From: an uncultured Prevotellaceae bacterium
Lineage (GTDB): Bacteria; Bacteroidota; Bacteroidia; Bacteroidales; Muribaculaceae
Direction of reading: 5' to 3'
NCBI GenBank assembly: GCA_900314215.1
Contig: OMUK01000036.1
Span: 1-34,591, forward strand
Length of the DNA stretch: 34,591 nucleotides
In this document: one piece after another, positions 9,330 to 17,290 of the stretch
Layout: each line of letters starts with the position of its first letter
Position numbering within the stretch: the first letter of the stretch is position 1
Notes under the pieces: generated by a model
The model's input: the letters and a program-made list of their open reading frames with translations, nothing else
What the model was told of the DNA's origin: nothing
Databases searched by the model: none
Made by a program: the position numbers and the translations under genes

Positions 9330-10340
9330 TCATTGCATCATGGCCGGCCGGTTGAGCGGCTGGTTGCCATGGTGGTCGATGCCGCCCTTGTTCACACCAG
9401 GCTTGGGAGCATACTGGCGCTGCTGGGGCTTGGGCGGCACAGCAACTTGGCGCAGGGGCTCGCGCTGGGCGGGCGTGCGACCAGGCTGGCGTGTGCCCTT
9501 GTTGGGCGACATGAAGCGCTGCACCGTGATGTAGCCAAAGTCGGCCTGGTTGAAGTGGGTGCGCAGCAACTGGATGCTGTCGACAAAGGCGGCACCCTGA
9601 GCGCGCATGTCGCAACGCAGGTAACCATACACGCGGTCGACCGTGCGGCCCGTGTCGGTCTGCAGGTCCATGGTGAACCAGCCCGAGGCGGTGCTCGTGC
9701 GGCTGATGAAAGAGGTAGACCCGTCGGTGTAATCGGCCGCCAGAAATATGGTGAAATTGTTGTTAAATGCCAGCAGCTTCATGTCGAGGCGGTAGCGGTC
9801 GCCGCTCTTGTACTCGCCATCGGGCGAGAGGTCAAACTTGATGTAGCTGCCCGTCATGCCCGGCAAGAGCACATACATGTTGTCGCCCTTCCACACATTG
9901 GCCGTGTCGCCATGCGAGTCGTAGACCTGGTGGCCAAAGTTAATGCCTTTCACGCCTGCGGTGCTTGAGCCATTCTGGTCGCTGCCGCCGCTTTTCAACG
10001 ACTTCTGATACTTCTTCTGCTCGTCGGTGAGGCGGTTGATCACCTCGTGATACACCTTGTCGTAGGTCTCAATGTTGTGGGCATACCACACGAGCGACGT
10101 GTCGTAGTCGGCCTGCGTGATGTGGTATTTGTTGTACACAGCCTGCTTGAGCACGAGCTTGGAGGAGTCGGTGTTGAATTCCTCGGGGTGGTTTTCGATA
10201 TAGGCCTCGGCCTTATACAGGTCGACGAGCAAGTCCTCCATCTTGCTCTCCTTGATGATGCCATCGGGAGCCTTGTCGCAGGCCGAGAGACCCACGGCGA
10301 TGAGCAGGAGCAAAATGAATATGTGACTCAGAGGCTTCAC
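9330..10340 (-). CDS. DUF4296 lipoprotein
   Basis: A 336-residue exported lipoprotein with a signal peptide (residues 1-20) and lipobox LSAC with the lipidated Cys at 21. Residues about 25-120 match the DUF4296 pattern of Bacteroidetes (MEDLLVDLYKAEAYI at the start, NRLTDEQKKYQKSL at the end). Residues about 140-275 look like a beta-sandwich; about 276-336 form a Pro/Gln/Arg-rich, probably disordered tail. The function is unknown. The start is GTG, 5 nt after the lspA stop, implying translational coupling. The neighbour lspA encodes the peptidase that would process this protein. Position and domain are sure; any role is not. Confidence 0.85.
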   Translation of the reverse strand: MKPLSHIFILLLLIAVGLSACDKAPDGIIKESKMEDLLVDLYKAEAYIENHPEEFNTDSSKLVLKQAVYNKYHITQADYDTSLVWYAHNIETYDKVYHEVINRLTDEQKKYQKSLKSGGSDQNGSSTAGVKGINFGHQVYDSHGDTANVWKGDNMYVLLPGMTGSYIKFDLSPDGEYKSGDRYRLDMKLLAFNNNFTIFLAADYTDGSTSFISRTSTASGWFTMDLQTDTGRTVDRVYGYLRCDMRAQGAAFVDSIQLLRTHFNQADFGYITVQRFMSPNKGTRQPGRTPAQREPLRQVAVPPKPQQRQYAPKPGVNKGGIDHHGNQPLNRPAMMQ

Positions 10341-10345
10341 TGTGG

Positions 10346-11035
10346 CTATTCTGCTTTTTTATCGTCGGCGTCGGCGCCAGGTTGCGAGTCCTCGCCCTCG
10401 CCGTCACCGCTCTTGGCGGCTTTGGTGTCGCCCGTCAAGTACTTGCTATAGAAGAAGATGAGCGTGATCACGCTCACCGAGAGGCAAGCGTCGGCAAAGT
10501 TGAAGATCGCGTTGAAGAATTGGAAATGATGGCCGCCTATGCCAGGCATCCACGAGGGCCAGTCCCACTCGGCTATGGGGAAATAAAACATGTCGACCAC
10601 GCGGCCATTGAAGGCGCCCGCGTAGCCGCCGCCGGGCGGGAAGAGCTGTGCCACGGCAGGAGCGGCCGGGTCGTTGAAGATGAGGCCGTAGAAGATGCAG
10701 TCGAGTATATTGCCAATGGCGCCGGCAGCGATCAGGGCAATGCAGGCCACATAGCCGCTGGGCAGGTCGTCGCGGCGCCTGATGCGCCACAAGTAGTAGA
10801 TCACCAGCCCGGCAACGATGATGCGGAACCACGTGAGGAAGAACTTGCTGCCAAATTCCATGCCCCAGGCCATGCCATTGTTCTCGATAAAGAGCAAGCG
10901 GAACCAGTCGGTAATCCTAAACTCCTCGCCATAGAAGAAGTGGGTCTTCACCCACATCTTGATAGCCTGGTCAATAATAATTACCGCCACAATGATGATT
11001 GCAGCGAGCTTGCCATTGGAAATGCGATGCTTCAT
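10346..11035 (-). CDS. lspA: Lipoprotein signal peptidase (signal peptidase II)
   Basis: An inner-membrane aspartic protease that cleaves signal peptides of prolipoproteins after lipidation of the +1 Cys. The 229-residue protein shows hydrophobic segments and the conserved blocks IENNGMAWG (50-58), GAIGNILD (to D112), GRVVDMF (D148) and FNFADACL (D182); D148 and D182 correspond to the catalytic pair. Two oddities: an insertion of about 25 residues between GNILD and GRVVD, common in Bacteroidetes, and a charged 28-residue tail rich in Asp/Lys/Gly. I start at the ATG 11035; a TTG one codon upstream is possible. It lies 24 nt after the DksA-like gene. Confidence 0.96.
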   Translation of the reverse strand: MKHRISNGKLAAIIIVAVIIIDQAIKMWVKTHFFYGEEFRITDWFRLLFIENNGMAWGMEFGSKFFLTWFRIIVAGLVIYYLWRIRRRDDLPSGYVACIALIAAGAIGNILDCIFYGLIFNDPAAPAVAQLFPPGGGYAGAFNGRVVDMFYFPIAEWDWPSWMPGIGGHHFQFFNAIFNFADACLSVSVITLIFFYSKYLTGDTKAAKSGDGEGEDSQPGADADDKKAE

Positions 11036-11059
11036 CAACTGGATGTGAAAAAAACTGTT

Positions 11060-11452
11060 TTATCTCCTTCTCACCTGCTTCTGGCGCTGCTCTATCTCCT
11101 TACCCTCGACCGAGAGTGTGGTGTGGGGCACTGCCATGAGGCGCTCCTTGGGTATCAATTTGCCTGTGACGCGGCATATGCCGTAGGTCTTGTTCTCGAT
11201 GCGCACGAGGGCTCCTTGCAGTTTCTTGATAAATTCCATTTGACGTTGAGCACTCTGGCTGGCCTGCTCCTTCTCGAGGGTAGAGGCGCCTTCCTCCAGC
11301 ACCTTGAAGGTGGGCTGGCTCTCGTCGGCCATGATGCGCGACTTGAGTTGCTCGTAGTTCTGCTTCGCAGTCTCAATCTTTTCAAGAATCAGTTTTTTGA
11401 ATTCTTGAAGTTCCTCATCGGAATACCTGGTTTTTTCGGGAGTATCACTCAT
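11060..11452 (-). CDS. TraR/DksA-family regulator with degenerate zinc finger
   Basis: A 130-residue member of the DksA/TraR family, whose known members bind in the secondary channel of RNA polymerase and modify the stringent response. An N-terminal coiled-coil-forming region (about 12-85) precedes the C-terminal finger fold: TYGICRVTGKLIPKERLMAVP. Only one of the four zinc Cys (C93) remains; the others are replaced (CxxC becomes CRVT and the second pair is lost), so a zinc-free fold is expected. The ATG at 11452 has a good GAAAGGAG ribosome binding site. It sits between ileS and lspA, a conserved order in Bacteroidales. Whether it acts like DksA is inference. Confidence 0.88.
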   Translation of the reverse strand: MSDTPEKTRYSDEELQEFKKLILEKIETAKQNYEQLKSRIMADESQPTFKVLEEGASTLEKEQASQSAQRQMEFIKKLQGALVRIENKTYGICRVTGKLIPKERLMAVPHTTLSVEGKEIEQRQKQVRRR

Positions 11453-11523
11453 ATCTTTCTCCTTTCTTTCTACAAAAGTCGTTTTTAGGTTTACCCTTTA
11501 TTGAATTGATAATTTTAGACTAA

Positions 11524-11557
11524 GCAAAGGGGCGTAAGGTTTAATTCACGCCCCTGC
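11524..11557 (-). terminator. Hairpin terminator or attenuator after ileS
   Basis: AGGGGCGT (11528-11535) and ACGCCCCT (11548-11555) form a perfect 8-bp stem with a 12-nt loop, 17 nt beyond the ileS stop. On the minus-strand transcript it is followed by TTTGCTTAG, a weak U-tract, so termination is probably partial and lets some transcripts reach the DksA-like gene and lspA. Confidence 0.55.
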
Positions 11558-11571
11558 AAAGTCAAAGTTTA

Positions 11572-14500
11572 TTATGCTTTGTCAACTGTGACATTCAGCT
11601 TGTAGTCGTCCATGTCGAGCTCGATGGCCTGGCTGGGGTCGACGGGCTCTACCGTGATGCTCACTGCCAGCACCTGCTTGGCGATGTAGTCGCCAAACTG
11701 CTTGATGGCGGCGTCGCAGTGCTCGCTGGGCTCGATTTTCACCACAATCTTGTCGGTGATGTCGAAGTCCTTGCTCTTGCGCACGTTCTGGATGCGATTC
11801 ACGAGCTCGCGGGCCGTGCCCTCGCGCTTGAGGTCGTCGGTGAGCTGGATGTCGAGAGCGACGGTGAGGTTGCCCTCGTTGGCCACGAGCCAGCCGGGTA
11901 TGTCCTCGCTGATGATTTCCACGTCGTCGGTGGTCACCACAGCCTGCTGGCCAGCCACGTCGAGTGTGATGCTGCCAGCCTGCTCAAACTTGTTGATATC
12001 GGCCTGCGGCATCGTGGTGAGCGCCTGAGCCAGAGCCTTCATGATCTTGCCGTATTTCGGGCCAAGCTTCTTGAAGTTGGGCTTGATGCGCTTCACGAGC
12101 ACACCCTCGTCGTTGCCCACATAGCGTATTTCTTTCACATTCACCTCGTTCATGATCAGGTCGGCCACAGCCTCGATGGTTTCCTTCTGGCCCTGGTTGA
12201 GCACAGGAATCATGATGGCTTGCAGCGGCTGGCGCACCTTGAGGGCCTTCTTGCGGCGCAGCGAGAGCACCATCGAGGTGATCTCCTGAGCGATGTGCTG
12301 GCGCTCCTCGAGGGCCTTGTTGATGGCAGCCTCACTAGCCACTGGGTAGCTGGCCAGGTGAACCGACGTGTTGCTGCCGGTGAGGTCGCGGTAGAGGCGG
12401 TCGCTATAGAATGGCGCGAAGGGGGCCATGAGCAGCGACACGGTCTTGAGGCACTCGTAGAGGGTCTGGTAGGCCGCGAGCTTGTCGTCGGTCATGCCGC
12501 CGCCCCAGAAGCGCTTGCGGTTCAGACGCACATACCAGTTGCTCAAGTTGTCGCCCACAAAGGCGTTGATGGCGCGGGTGGCCTTGGTAGGCTCGTAGTC
12601 CTCGATATCGGCAGTGACCTCGGCCACAAGCGAGTTGAGCAGCGAGATGATCCAGCGGTCAATCTCGGGGCGCTTCTCCAGGGGCACTTGAGGTGCCGTG
12701 GGGTCGAAGTTGTCGACGTTGGCATAGAGGGCAAAGAAGGAGTAGGTGTTGTAGAGCGTACCGAAGAACTTGCGCGACACCTCCTCAACGCCGGCCTCGT
12801 CGTATTTCAGGTTGTCCCAGGGGGCCGAGTTGCTTATCATGTACCAGCGCACGGGGTCGGAGCCGTATTTCTCCACTTGGTCGAAGGGGTCGACGGCGTT
12901 GCCCAGGCGCTTGCTCATCTTGTTGCCGTTCTTGTCGAGCACCAGGCCGTTGCTGATCACGCTCTTGAAGGCCACGCTGTCGAAGACCATGGTGGCGATG
13001 GCATGGAGCGTGAAGAACCAGCCGCGGGTCTGGTCCACACCCTCGGCGATGAAGTCGGCGGGATAGAACTCGCGGTTGTCGACCAGCTCCTTGTTCTCAA
13101 ATGGGTAGTGCAGTTGGGCGTAGGGCATCGAGCCGCTATCAAACCACACGTCGATCAGGTCGAGCTCGCGCTTCATGGGTTTGCCCGTGGGCGAAACCAG
13201 GACGATCTGGTCAACATAGGGGCGGTGCAGGTCGATTTTCTTGTAGTTCTCCTCGCTGTAGTCGCCGGGCACAAAGCCTTTGTCCTTATAGGGGTTGCTC
13301 TGCATGAAGCCGGCAGCCACGCTCTTCTCGATCTCGTCCCACAGCTCCTGGATAGAGCCTATGCACTTCTCCTCGCCGTCCTCGCTGCGCCATATGGGCA
13401 GCGGGGTGCCCCAGTAGCGCGAGCGCGACAGGTTCCAGTCGTTCAGGTTCTCAAGCCACATGCCGAAGCGGCCGGTGCCTATGTGACCGGGCTTCCAGCG
13501 TATGGTCTTGTTGAGCTCTATCATGCGGTCGCGGCAAGCGGTGTCCTTGATAAACCAGCTGTCGAGCGGGTAGTAGAGGATGGGCTTGTCGGTGCGCCAG
13601 CAGTGGGGGTAGTTGTGCACGTGCTTCTCCATCTTGAAGGCGGTGCCCATTTGCTTCATGCGAATGCACATATACACGTTCAGGTCCTCGGCCTTGTTGC
13701 TGGCTGCCTCGTCCCACTTGCCGTTGACGGTGAATTGCGGGTCGTAGGCATTCTTCACCCAGCGGCCCTCATACTCCTTGTAGAGGTCGAGGTTCACATA
13801 TTTCTTCACGAAGTCGTCGTCGAGGTCCTCAATCTTGAAGTATTTGCCGGTGAAGTCGACCATGGGGCGGGTCTCCAGCTTCTTGTTGATCATGAAGAGC
13901 GACGGGATGCCGGCGGCGCGGGCCACATTGGCATCGTCGGCGCCAAAGGTTGGGGCGATGTGCACAATGCCGGTACCGTCATCGGTGGTCACATAGTCGC
14001 CGGGAATCACGCGGAAGCCGTTGTAGTTGGGCACAATCTGGTCGTCGACCTTGTCGACGGGCTGCACCCAGGGGAAGAGCTGCTGGTAGTTGATGCCCAC
14101 CAGGTCGGTGCCCTTGTACTCGGCAATCACCTTGTAGGGTATCACCTTGTCGCCAGGCTTGTAGCCATCGAGGGGCTTGTCCTTGCCCTCGGGCTTGAAA
14201 TAGGCGTCGACGCGGGCCTTGGCCATGATGTAGGTGGCCGGGCGGCCGGTGTAGGGGTTGAAGCTCTCGAGGGCCACATAGTCAATCTTGGGGCCCACGC
14301 ACAGGGCCGTGTTGCTAGGCAGGGTCCAGGGTGTGGTGGTCCAGGCAATGATTTCGAGGTCCTCAAAGCCCTTGTCGACCTTGCTCAGCAGGTCTTGCAC
14401 CACCTTGTTGTCGTCGATCTTGACGGTGAACTGGGCGGTCACGGTCTGGTCCTTCACGTCGCGGTAGCAACCGGGCATGTTCAGCTCGTGGCTGCTCAGG

Positions 14501-15063
14501 CCGGTGCCAGCGGCGGGCGAATAGGGCTGAATGGTGTAGCCCTTGTAGAGCAGGCCCTTGTTGTAGAGCTGCTTCAAGAGCCACCACAGGGTCTCGATAT
14601 AGCTGTTTTTGTAGGTCACATAGGGGTCCTTCATGTCGACCCAGTAGCCTATCTTGCGGGTGAGGTCTTCCCACTCGCGGGTGTATTTCATCACCTCCTT
14701 GCGGCAGGTGGCGTTGTACTCGTCTACACTTATCTTCTTGCCGATGTCCTCCTTGGTGATGCCAAGCGACTTCTCCACGCCCAGCTCCACTGGCAGCCCG
14801 TGGGTGTCCCAGCCGGCCTTGCGCAGCACCTTGTAGCCCTTCATCGTCTTGTAGCGGCATATGATGTCCTTGATCGAGCGGGCCAGCACATGGTGAATGC
14901 CTGGCATGCCATTGGCACTTGGCGGGCCTTCATAGAAGACAAACGTGGGTGCGCCTTCACGCTCCTTGATGCTCCGGCCAAACACATTCTCGGCGTCCCA
15001 GAGCTTGAGGACATCTTTGTTGATATCCGACAGATTGAATTTGTTGTACTCCTTAAATTTCAT
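11572..15063 (-). CDS. ileS: Isoleucyl-tRNA synthetase (eukaryote-like clade)
   Basis: A class I aminoacyl-tRNA synthetase charging tRNA-Ile, with a CP1 editing domain against valine. From the chosen ATG it has 1163 residues, the length of the long eukaryote-like (IleS2) clade, against about 930 for the E. coli type. The HIGH-equivalent is in GMPGIHHVLA (HHVL 57-60) and KMSKRLGN lies at 715-722; GWDTHGLPVE and LDVWFDSG-like blocks are also present. No C-terminal zinc-binding Cys cluster is visible, as expected for this clade, which is commonly less sensitive to mupirocin. A GTG 18 codons upstream is in frame, but the ATG at 15063 starts the conserved N-terminus. Promoter -7 element at 15156-15163. 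Confidence 0.97.
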   Translation of the reverse strand: MKFKEYNKFNLSDINKDVLKLWDAENVFGRSIKEREGAPTFVFYEGPPSANGMPGIHHVLARSIKDIICRYKTMKGYKVLRKAGWDTHGLPVELGVEKSLGITKEDIGKKISVDEYNATCRKEVMKYTREWEDLTRKIGYWVDMKDPYVTYKNSYIETLWWLLKQLYNKGLLYKGYTIQPYSPAAGTGLSSHELNMPGCYRDVKDQTVTAQFTVKIDDNKVVQDLLSKVDKGFEDLEIIAWTTTPWTLPSNTALCVGPKIDYVALESFNPYTGRPATYIMAKARVDAYFKPEGKDKPLDGYKPGDKVIPYKVIAEYKGTDLVGINYQQLFPWVQPVDKVDDQIVPNYNGFRVIPGDYVTTDDGTGIVHIAPTFGADDANVARAAGIPSLFMINKKLETRPMVDFTGKYFKIEDLDDDFVKKYVNLDLYKEYEGRWVKNAYDPQFTVNGKWDEAASNKAEDLNVYMCIRMKQMGTAFKMEKHVHNYPHCWRTDKPILYYPLDSWFIKDTACRDRMIELNKTIRWKPGHIGTGRFGMWLENLNDWNLSRSRYWGTPLPIWRSEDGEEKCIGSIQELWDEIEKSVAAGFMQSNPYKDKGFVPGDYSEENYKKIDLHRPYVDQIVLVSPTGKPMKRELDLIDVWFDSGSMPYAQLHYPFENKELVDNREFYPADFIAEGVDQTRGWFFTLHAIATMVFDSVAFKSVISNGLVLDKNGNKMSKRLGNAVDPFDQVEKYGSDPVRWYMISNSAPWDNLKYDEAGVEEVSRKFFGTLYNTYSFFALYANVDNFDPTAPQVPLEKRPEIDRWIISLLNSLVAEVTADIEDYEPTKATRAINAFVGDNLSNWYVRLNRKRFWGGGMTDDKLAAYQTLYECLKTVSLLMAPFAPFYSDRLYRDLTGSNTSVHLASYPVASEAAINKALEERQHIAQEITSMVLSLRRKKALKVRQPLQAIMIPVLNQGQKETIEAVADLIMNEVNVKEIRYVGNDEGVLVKRIKPNFKKLGPKYGKIMKALAQALTTMPQADINKFEQAGSITLDVAGQQAVVTTDDVEIISEDIPGWLVANEGNLTVALDIQLTDDLKREGTARELVNRIQNVRKSKDFDITDKIVVKIEPSEHCDAAIKQFGDYIAKQVLAVSITVEPVDPSQAIELDMDDYKLNVTVDKA

Positions 15064-15155
15064 AATCTTAAATTTGAGTGGCTTCACGGGCCTGGAAATC
15101 ACCTGCCGGGCGATCACTGCAGCCCTCCACCGTTCTCACTCAGTTTTTTAATGTG

Positions 15156-15163
15156 CAAAGATA
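15156..15163 (-). promoter_or_regulatory. Probable -7 element of the ileS promoter
   Basis: TATCTTTG on the minus strand, a perfect TAnnTTTG. No convincing -33 TTTG is found 19-23 nt upstream (that stretch is a G-run). The expected leader to the ileS ATG is about 90 nt. Confidence 0.55.
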
Positions 15164-15225
15164 GTAAAAATCCACGATTTTACCCCCCACCCCACAATAT
15201 TTTGCACTTCGATTTGGAATTTCCC

Positions 15226-15264
15226 GCTAATCGCAGATGCCTGCCACGAGCAAAACATTTCCAG
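15226..15264 (+). repeat. Direct repeat copy 1, upstream of hipBA
   Basis: A 39-nt segment beginning GCTAATCGCAGATGCC and ending TTTCCAG. It recurs at 17558-17596 in the same orientation, with the first 30 nt identical and 37 of 39 identical overall. Flanking bases are unrelated. It lies in the ileS-hipB gap, about 200 nt before hipB. Confidence 0.85.
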
Positions 15265-15392
15265 CCCAGTGTGGCCAGCCGACAGTCACAGTGACGTTCC
15301 AACGACCCAAAACACATAGAGTATGGTTTTTTCGAAGAAGTGATATTTCAGGTGTATAAAACAAGAGAATAGTAATATTTTGGTTCACACAT

Positions 15393-15433
15393 GATATTTT
15401 ATAGCTTTTGTTTCGTTATAAAGGATATTTTAT
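15393..15433 (+). promoter_or_regulatory. Paired 10-nt repeats at the hipBA promoter, candidate HipB operator
   Basis: GATATTTTAT occurs twice in direct orientation, at 15393-15402 and 15424-15433, exactly 31 bp apart (about three helical turns). A related GATATTTCAG is at 15342-15351. The second copy lies between the -33 and -7 elements and abuts the -7 box. HipB-type antitoxins normally autorepress, so these are operator candidates; this is inference, and the E. coli HipB site is a palindrome rather than a direct repeat. Confidence 0.4.
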
Positions 15434-15442
15434 GTACCTTTG
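15407..15442 (+). promoter_or_regulatory. Promoter of hipBA
   Basis: TTTG at 15407-15410 and TACCTTTG at 15435-15442 with a 24-nt spacer, slightly long for the class. The leader to the hipB ATG at 15466 would be about 20 nt. Confidence 0.6.
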
Positions 15443-15465
15443 CGATATAATCAATATTAGTCCTT

Positions 15466-15792
15466 ATGGAAGACAATGGAAACAGACATGCGCAGACCAA
15501 TACCGAGATTGTACGCAGCCTGGGCAAACGATTTCGCGAGTACCGCCTGGCCTTGAGATTGACGCAGGCTGAGGTGTCAGAACGATCTGGAGTGAGCCTT
15601 CCCACCATCAAGCGTTTCGAGCTCGGGCTGACCTACAACATCACGATGGGCAACTTCATCTCGCTGCTCAAGTCAATTGGCTATGAGAATGAGATGGACC
15701 AGTTGCTGCCTGAAATTCCTGTGTCGCCCTATACACTGGCCAAGATAGAAGCCAAGAAACCAAAACGCATACGCCATGGAAAACAATCTTAA
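15466..15792 (+). CDS. hipB: HipB-like antitoxin, XRE-family helix-turn-helix
   Basis: A 108-residue DNA-binding protein that by family precedent binds and inhibits HipA and represses the shared promoter. Residues about 17-75 are an HTH_3 domain: RFREYRLALRLTQAEVSE (helix 1 and 2), SGVSLPTIKRFE (recognition helix), then helices to about residue 75. The basic C-terminal tail (KIEAKKPKRIRHGK) overlaps the start of hipA by 17 bp, so translation is coupled. Its own promoter lies just upstream. The residues before about 15 are poorly structured. The HTH and pairing with hipA make the assignment strong, though binding to HipA is inferred. Confidence 0.88.
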   Translation: MEDNGNRHAQTNTEIVRSLGKRFREYRLALRLTQAEVSERSGVSLPTIKRFELGLTYNITMGNFISLLKSIGYENEMDQLLPEIPVSPYTLAKIEAKKPKRIRHGKQS

Positions 15793-17290
15793 AATAACCA
15801 TTTGGGGCAGGGAGGTCGGAAGGCTGTCATGGGACCGTCAAAGACATTGCGCGGTCTTCTCCTATTCTGATGAGTTCCTCTCTGGCGACCTTGACATCGC
15901 TCCGCTCACAGCCTCCATCCACGACCAACGTAGCCGTCTGCCTATCTTCGGCCAGAAGAACGATGAAATTTTCAACGGACTCCCCGCCTTCCTCAGCGAC
16001 AGTCTCCCCGGCCGATGGGGCAACACGGTGTTCTCTGCCTGGGCAGAGGAGCACGAGATTCCTGAGCGCGAGTTGACCCCTGTCGATAAGTTGTCGTTTA
16101 TGGGACAGCGCGCCATGGGCGCCTTGGAGTTTGAGCCGGCCCAGGAAGTAGGAAAAGGCATTGACTTTCGGTTGGACGATCTCTACAGGAAAGCCACCGA
16201 GATTCTGGAAAACCGCGAGGAGGTGGTCGTCGGCGGTGAAGACCTTTCGTTGGAGGCATTATATGAAGTAGGCACTTCGGCCGGTGGACAGCACACAAAG
16301 GCCGTGATTGCCATGGACCCACAGACCCGGGAGATACGCTCGGGCCAGGTGCTGCTGCCTCCCAACTATAAGTACTTCATCTTGAAGTTTGCCGAACGAG
16401 ACTACTATCCGCTGACGGTCGTGGAGTATGTCTATAGCCTGATGGCCCAACGGGCTGGCATCACCATGATGCCTTGCGAGTTGATAGAAGTGGGCGGAGA
16501 GCGTCATTTCCTCACCGAGAGGTTCGACCGGGTGAATGGCAAGAAGATACATACTCAGACGTTGGCTGCAATGAATCCTAATGCCAAGAGCTATGAGGAC
16601 CTGATGCTGGTGTGTGAAGACCTGCGGTTGCCCTACAAGGAACGGGAGGAAACCTTCCGGAGGATGGTGTTCAACATATTGACAACCAACGTGGATGCCC
16701 ACATCCGCAACTTCTCGTTCATGTTGGAGGAGAAAGGCGAATGGCATATCACGCCGGCTTACGATCTCACCTTCTCCTGCTTCAATCCCCATAATCGCTT
16801 TGACCCTGACCATTATCTGAAGGTGAGGGGAAAGACCTCTGGCATCACCAAGACTGACTTGATAGACTTCGCCCGCTATTTCTCAATCAAGCATCCTGCC
16901 AAGATTATTGACCAAGTGACCGATGCTGTGATGCAGTTCCGCCAATTAGCTCAAGAAAACGGTGTGGAAAACTACTGGATTGACAAAATTGAAGGGCATT
17001 TTGCAGAGATGTGCCCCGACATGCTCGGCTCGCTTTCAGGTTACAAACCTGCAGTTTATGAGTTCCACCTGGAAGACGGCGACATTTGGGTGAAGGAAGC
17101 CCGCTGGACAGAAATGGGCAATGGAGCCATGCGCCTTACGGCACAACTCAATGGCAAGCCTTTCCGCGCCACCTTCCCGCAAAAGTCAGAGAAGACACAG
17201 GAAATCTGGCGGCTCGGTGGAACAAAGATGTCATTAGAAGACATGAAACGATACATTACGGAATATTTCGTCAGCAGATTACAACCATAA
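15776..17290 (+). CDS. hipA: HipA-family serine/threonine kinase toxin with C-terminal extension
   Basis: HipA of E. coli phosphorylates GltX and triggers persistence; targets of other members differ. This protein has 504 residues against about 440 for E. coli. Residues 5-120 match the N-terminal HipA subdomain (NGLPAFLSDSLPGRWGN, MGALEFEP). The kinase follows: Gly-rich loop VGTSAGGQHTKA (165-176), ATP-binding Lys in FILKF (K204), catalytic loop NVDAHIRN with D307 and N312, and metal Asp D330 in ITPAYDLTFS. The kinase core appears complete. Residues about 420-504 form an extra beta-rich segment (EFHLEDGDIWVKEARW, QLNGKPFRATF) that I do not recognise. It overlaps hipB by 17 bp. Codon use looks less GC-biased than neighbouring genes, consistent with acquisition. 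Confidence 0.9.
   Translation: MENNLKITIWGREVGRLSWDRQRHCAVFSYSDEFLSGDLDIAPLTASIHDQRSRLPIFGQKNDEIFNGLPAFLSDSLPGRWGNTVFSAWAEEHEIPERELTPVDKLSFMGQRAMGALEFEPAQEVGKGIDFRLDDLYRKATEILENREEVVVGGEDLSLEALYEVGTSAGGQHTKAVIAMDPQTREIRSGQVLLPPNYKYFILKFAERDYYPLTVVEYVYSLMAQRAGITMMPCELIEVGGERHFLTERFDRVNGKKIHTQTLAAMNPNAKSYEDLMLVCEDLRLPYKEREETFRRMVFNILTTNVDAHIRNFSFMLEEKGEWHITPAYDLTFSCFNPHNRFDPDHYLKVRGKTSGITKTDLIDFARYFSIKHPAKIIDQVTDAVMQFRQLAQENGVENYWIDKIEGHFAEMCPDMLGSLSGYKPAVYEFHLEDGDIWVKEARWTEMGNGAMRLTAQLNGKPFRATFPQKSEKTQEIWRLGGTKMSLEDMKRYITEYFVSRLQP

Larger units (their letters stand above)
15118..15465. other. Intergenic region between ileS and hipB
   Basis: This 348-nt stretch has no gene that I can support. 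It holds, from left to right, the ileS -7 element (15156-15163), a C-rich run (about 15183-15193), repeat copy 1 (15226-15264), an AT-rich segment with repeated GATATTT words and the hipBA promoter (15407-15442). Confidence 0.8.

Noticed and set aside
15064..15117. GTG start adding 18 residues to IleRS
   Set aside because: The added residues do not resemble the family N-terminus; the ATG at 15063 starts the conserved MKFKEY segment.
11719..15294. A plus-strand open frame of 1191 codons opposite ileS
   Set aside because: It mirrors the ileS coding frame, is rich in His, Val, Gly and Ala as expected for an antisense shadow of GC-biased codons, and shows no family motif. ileS is unmistakable.
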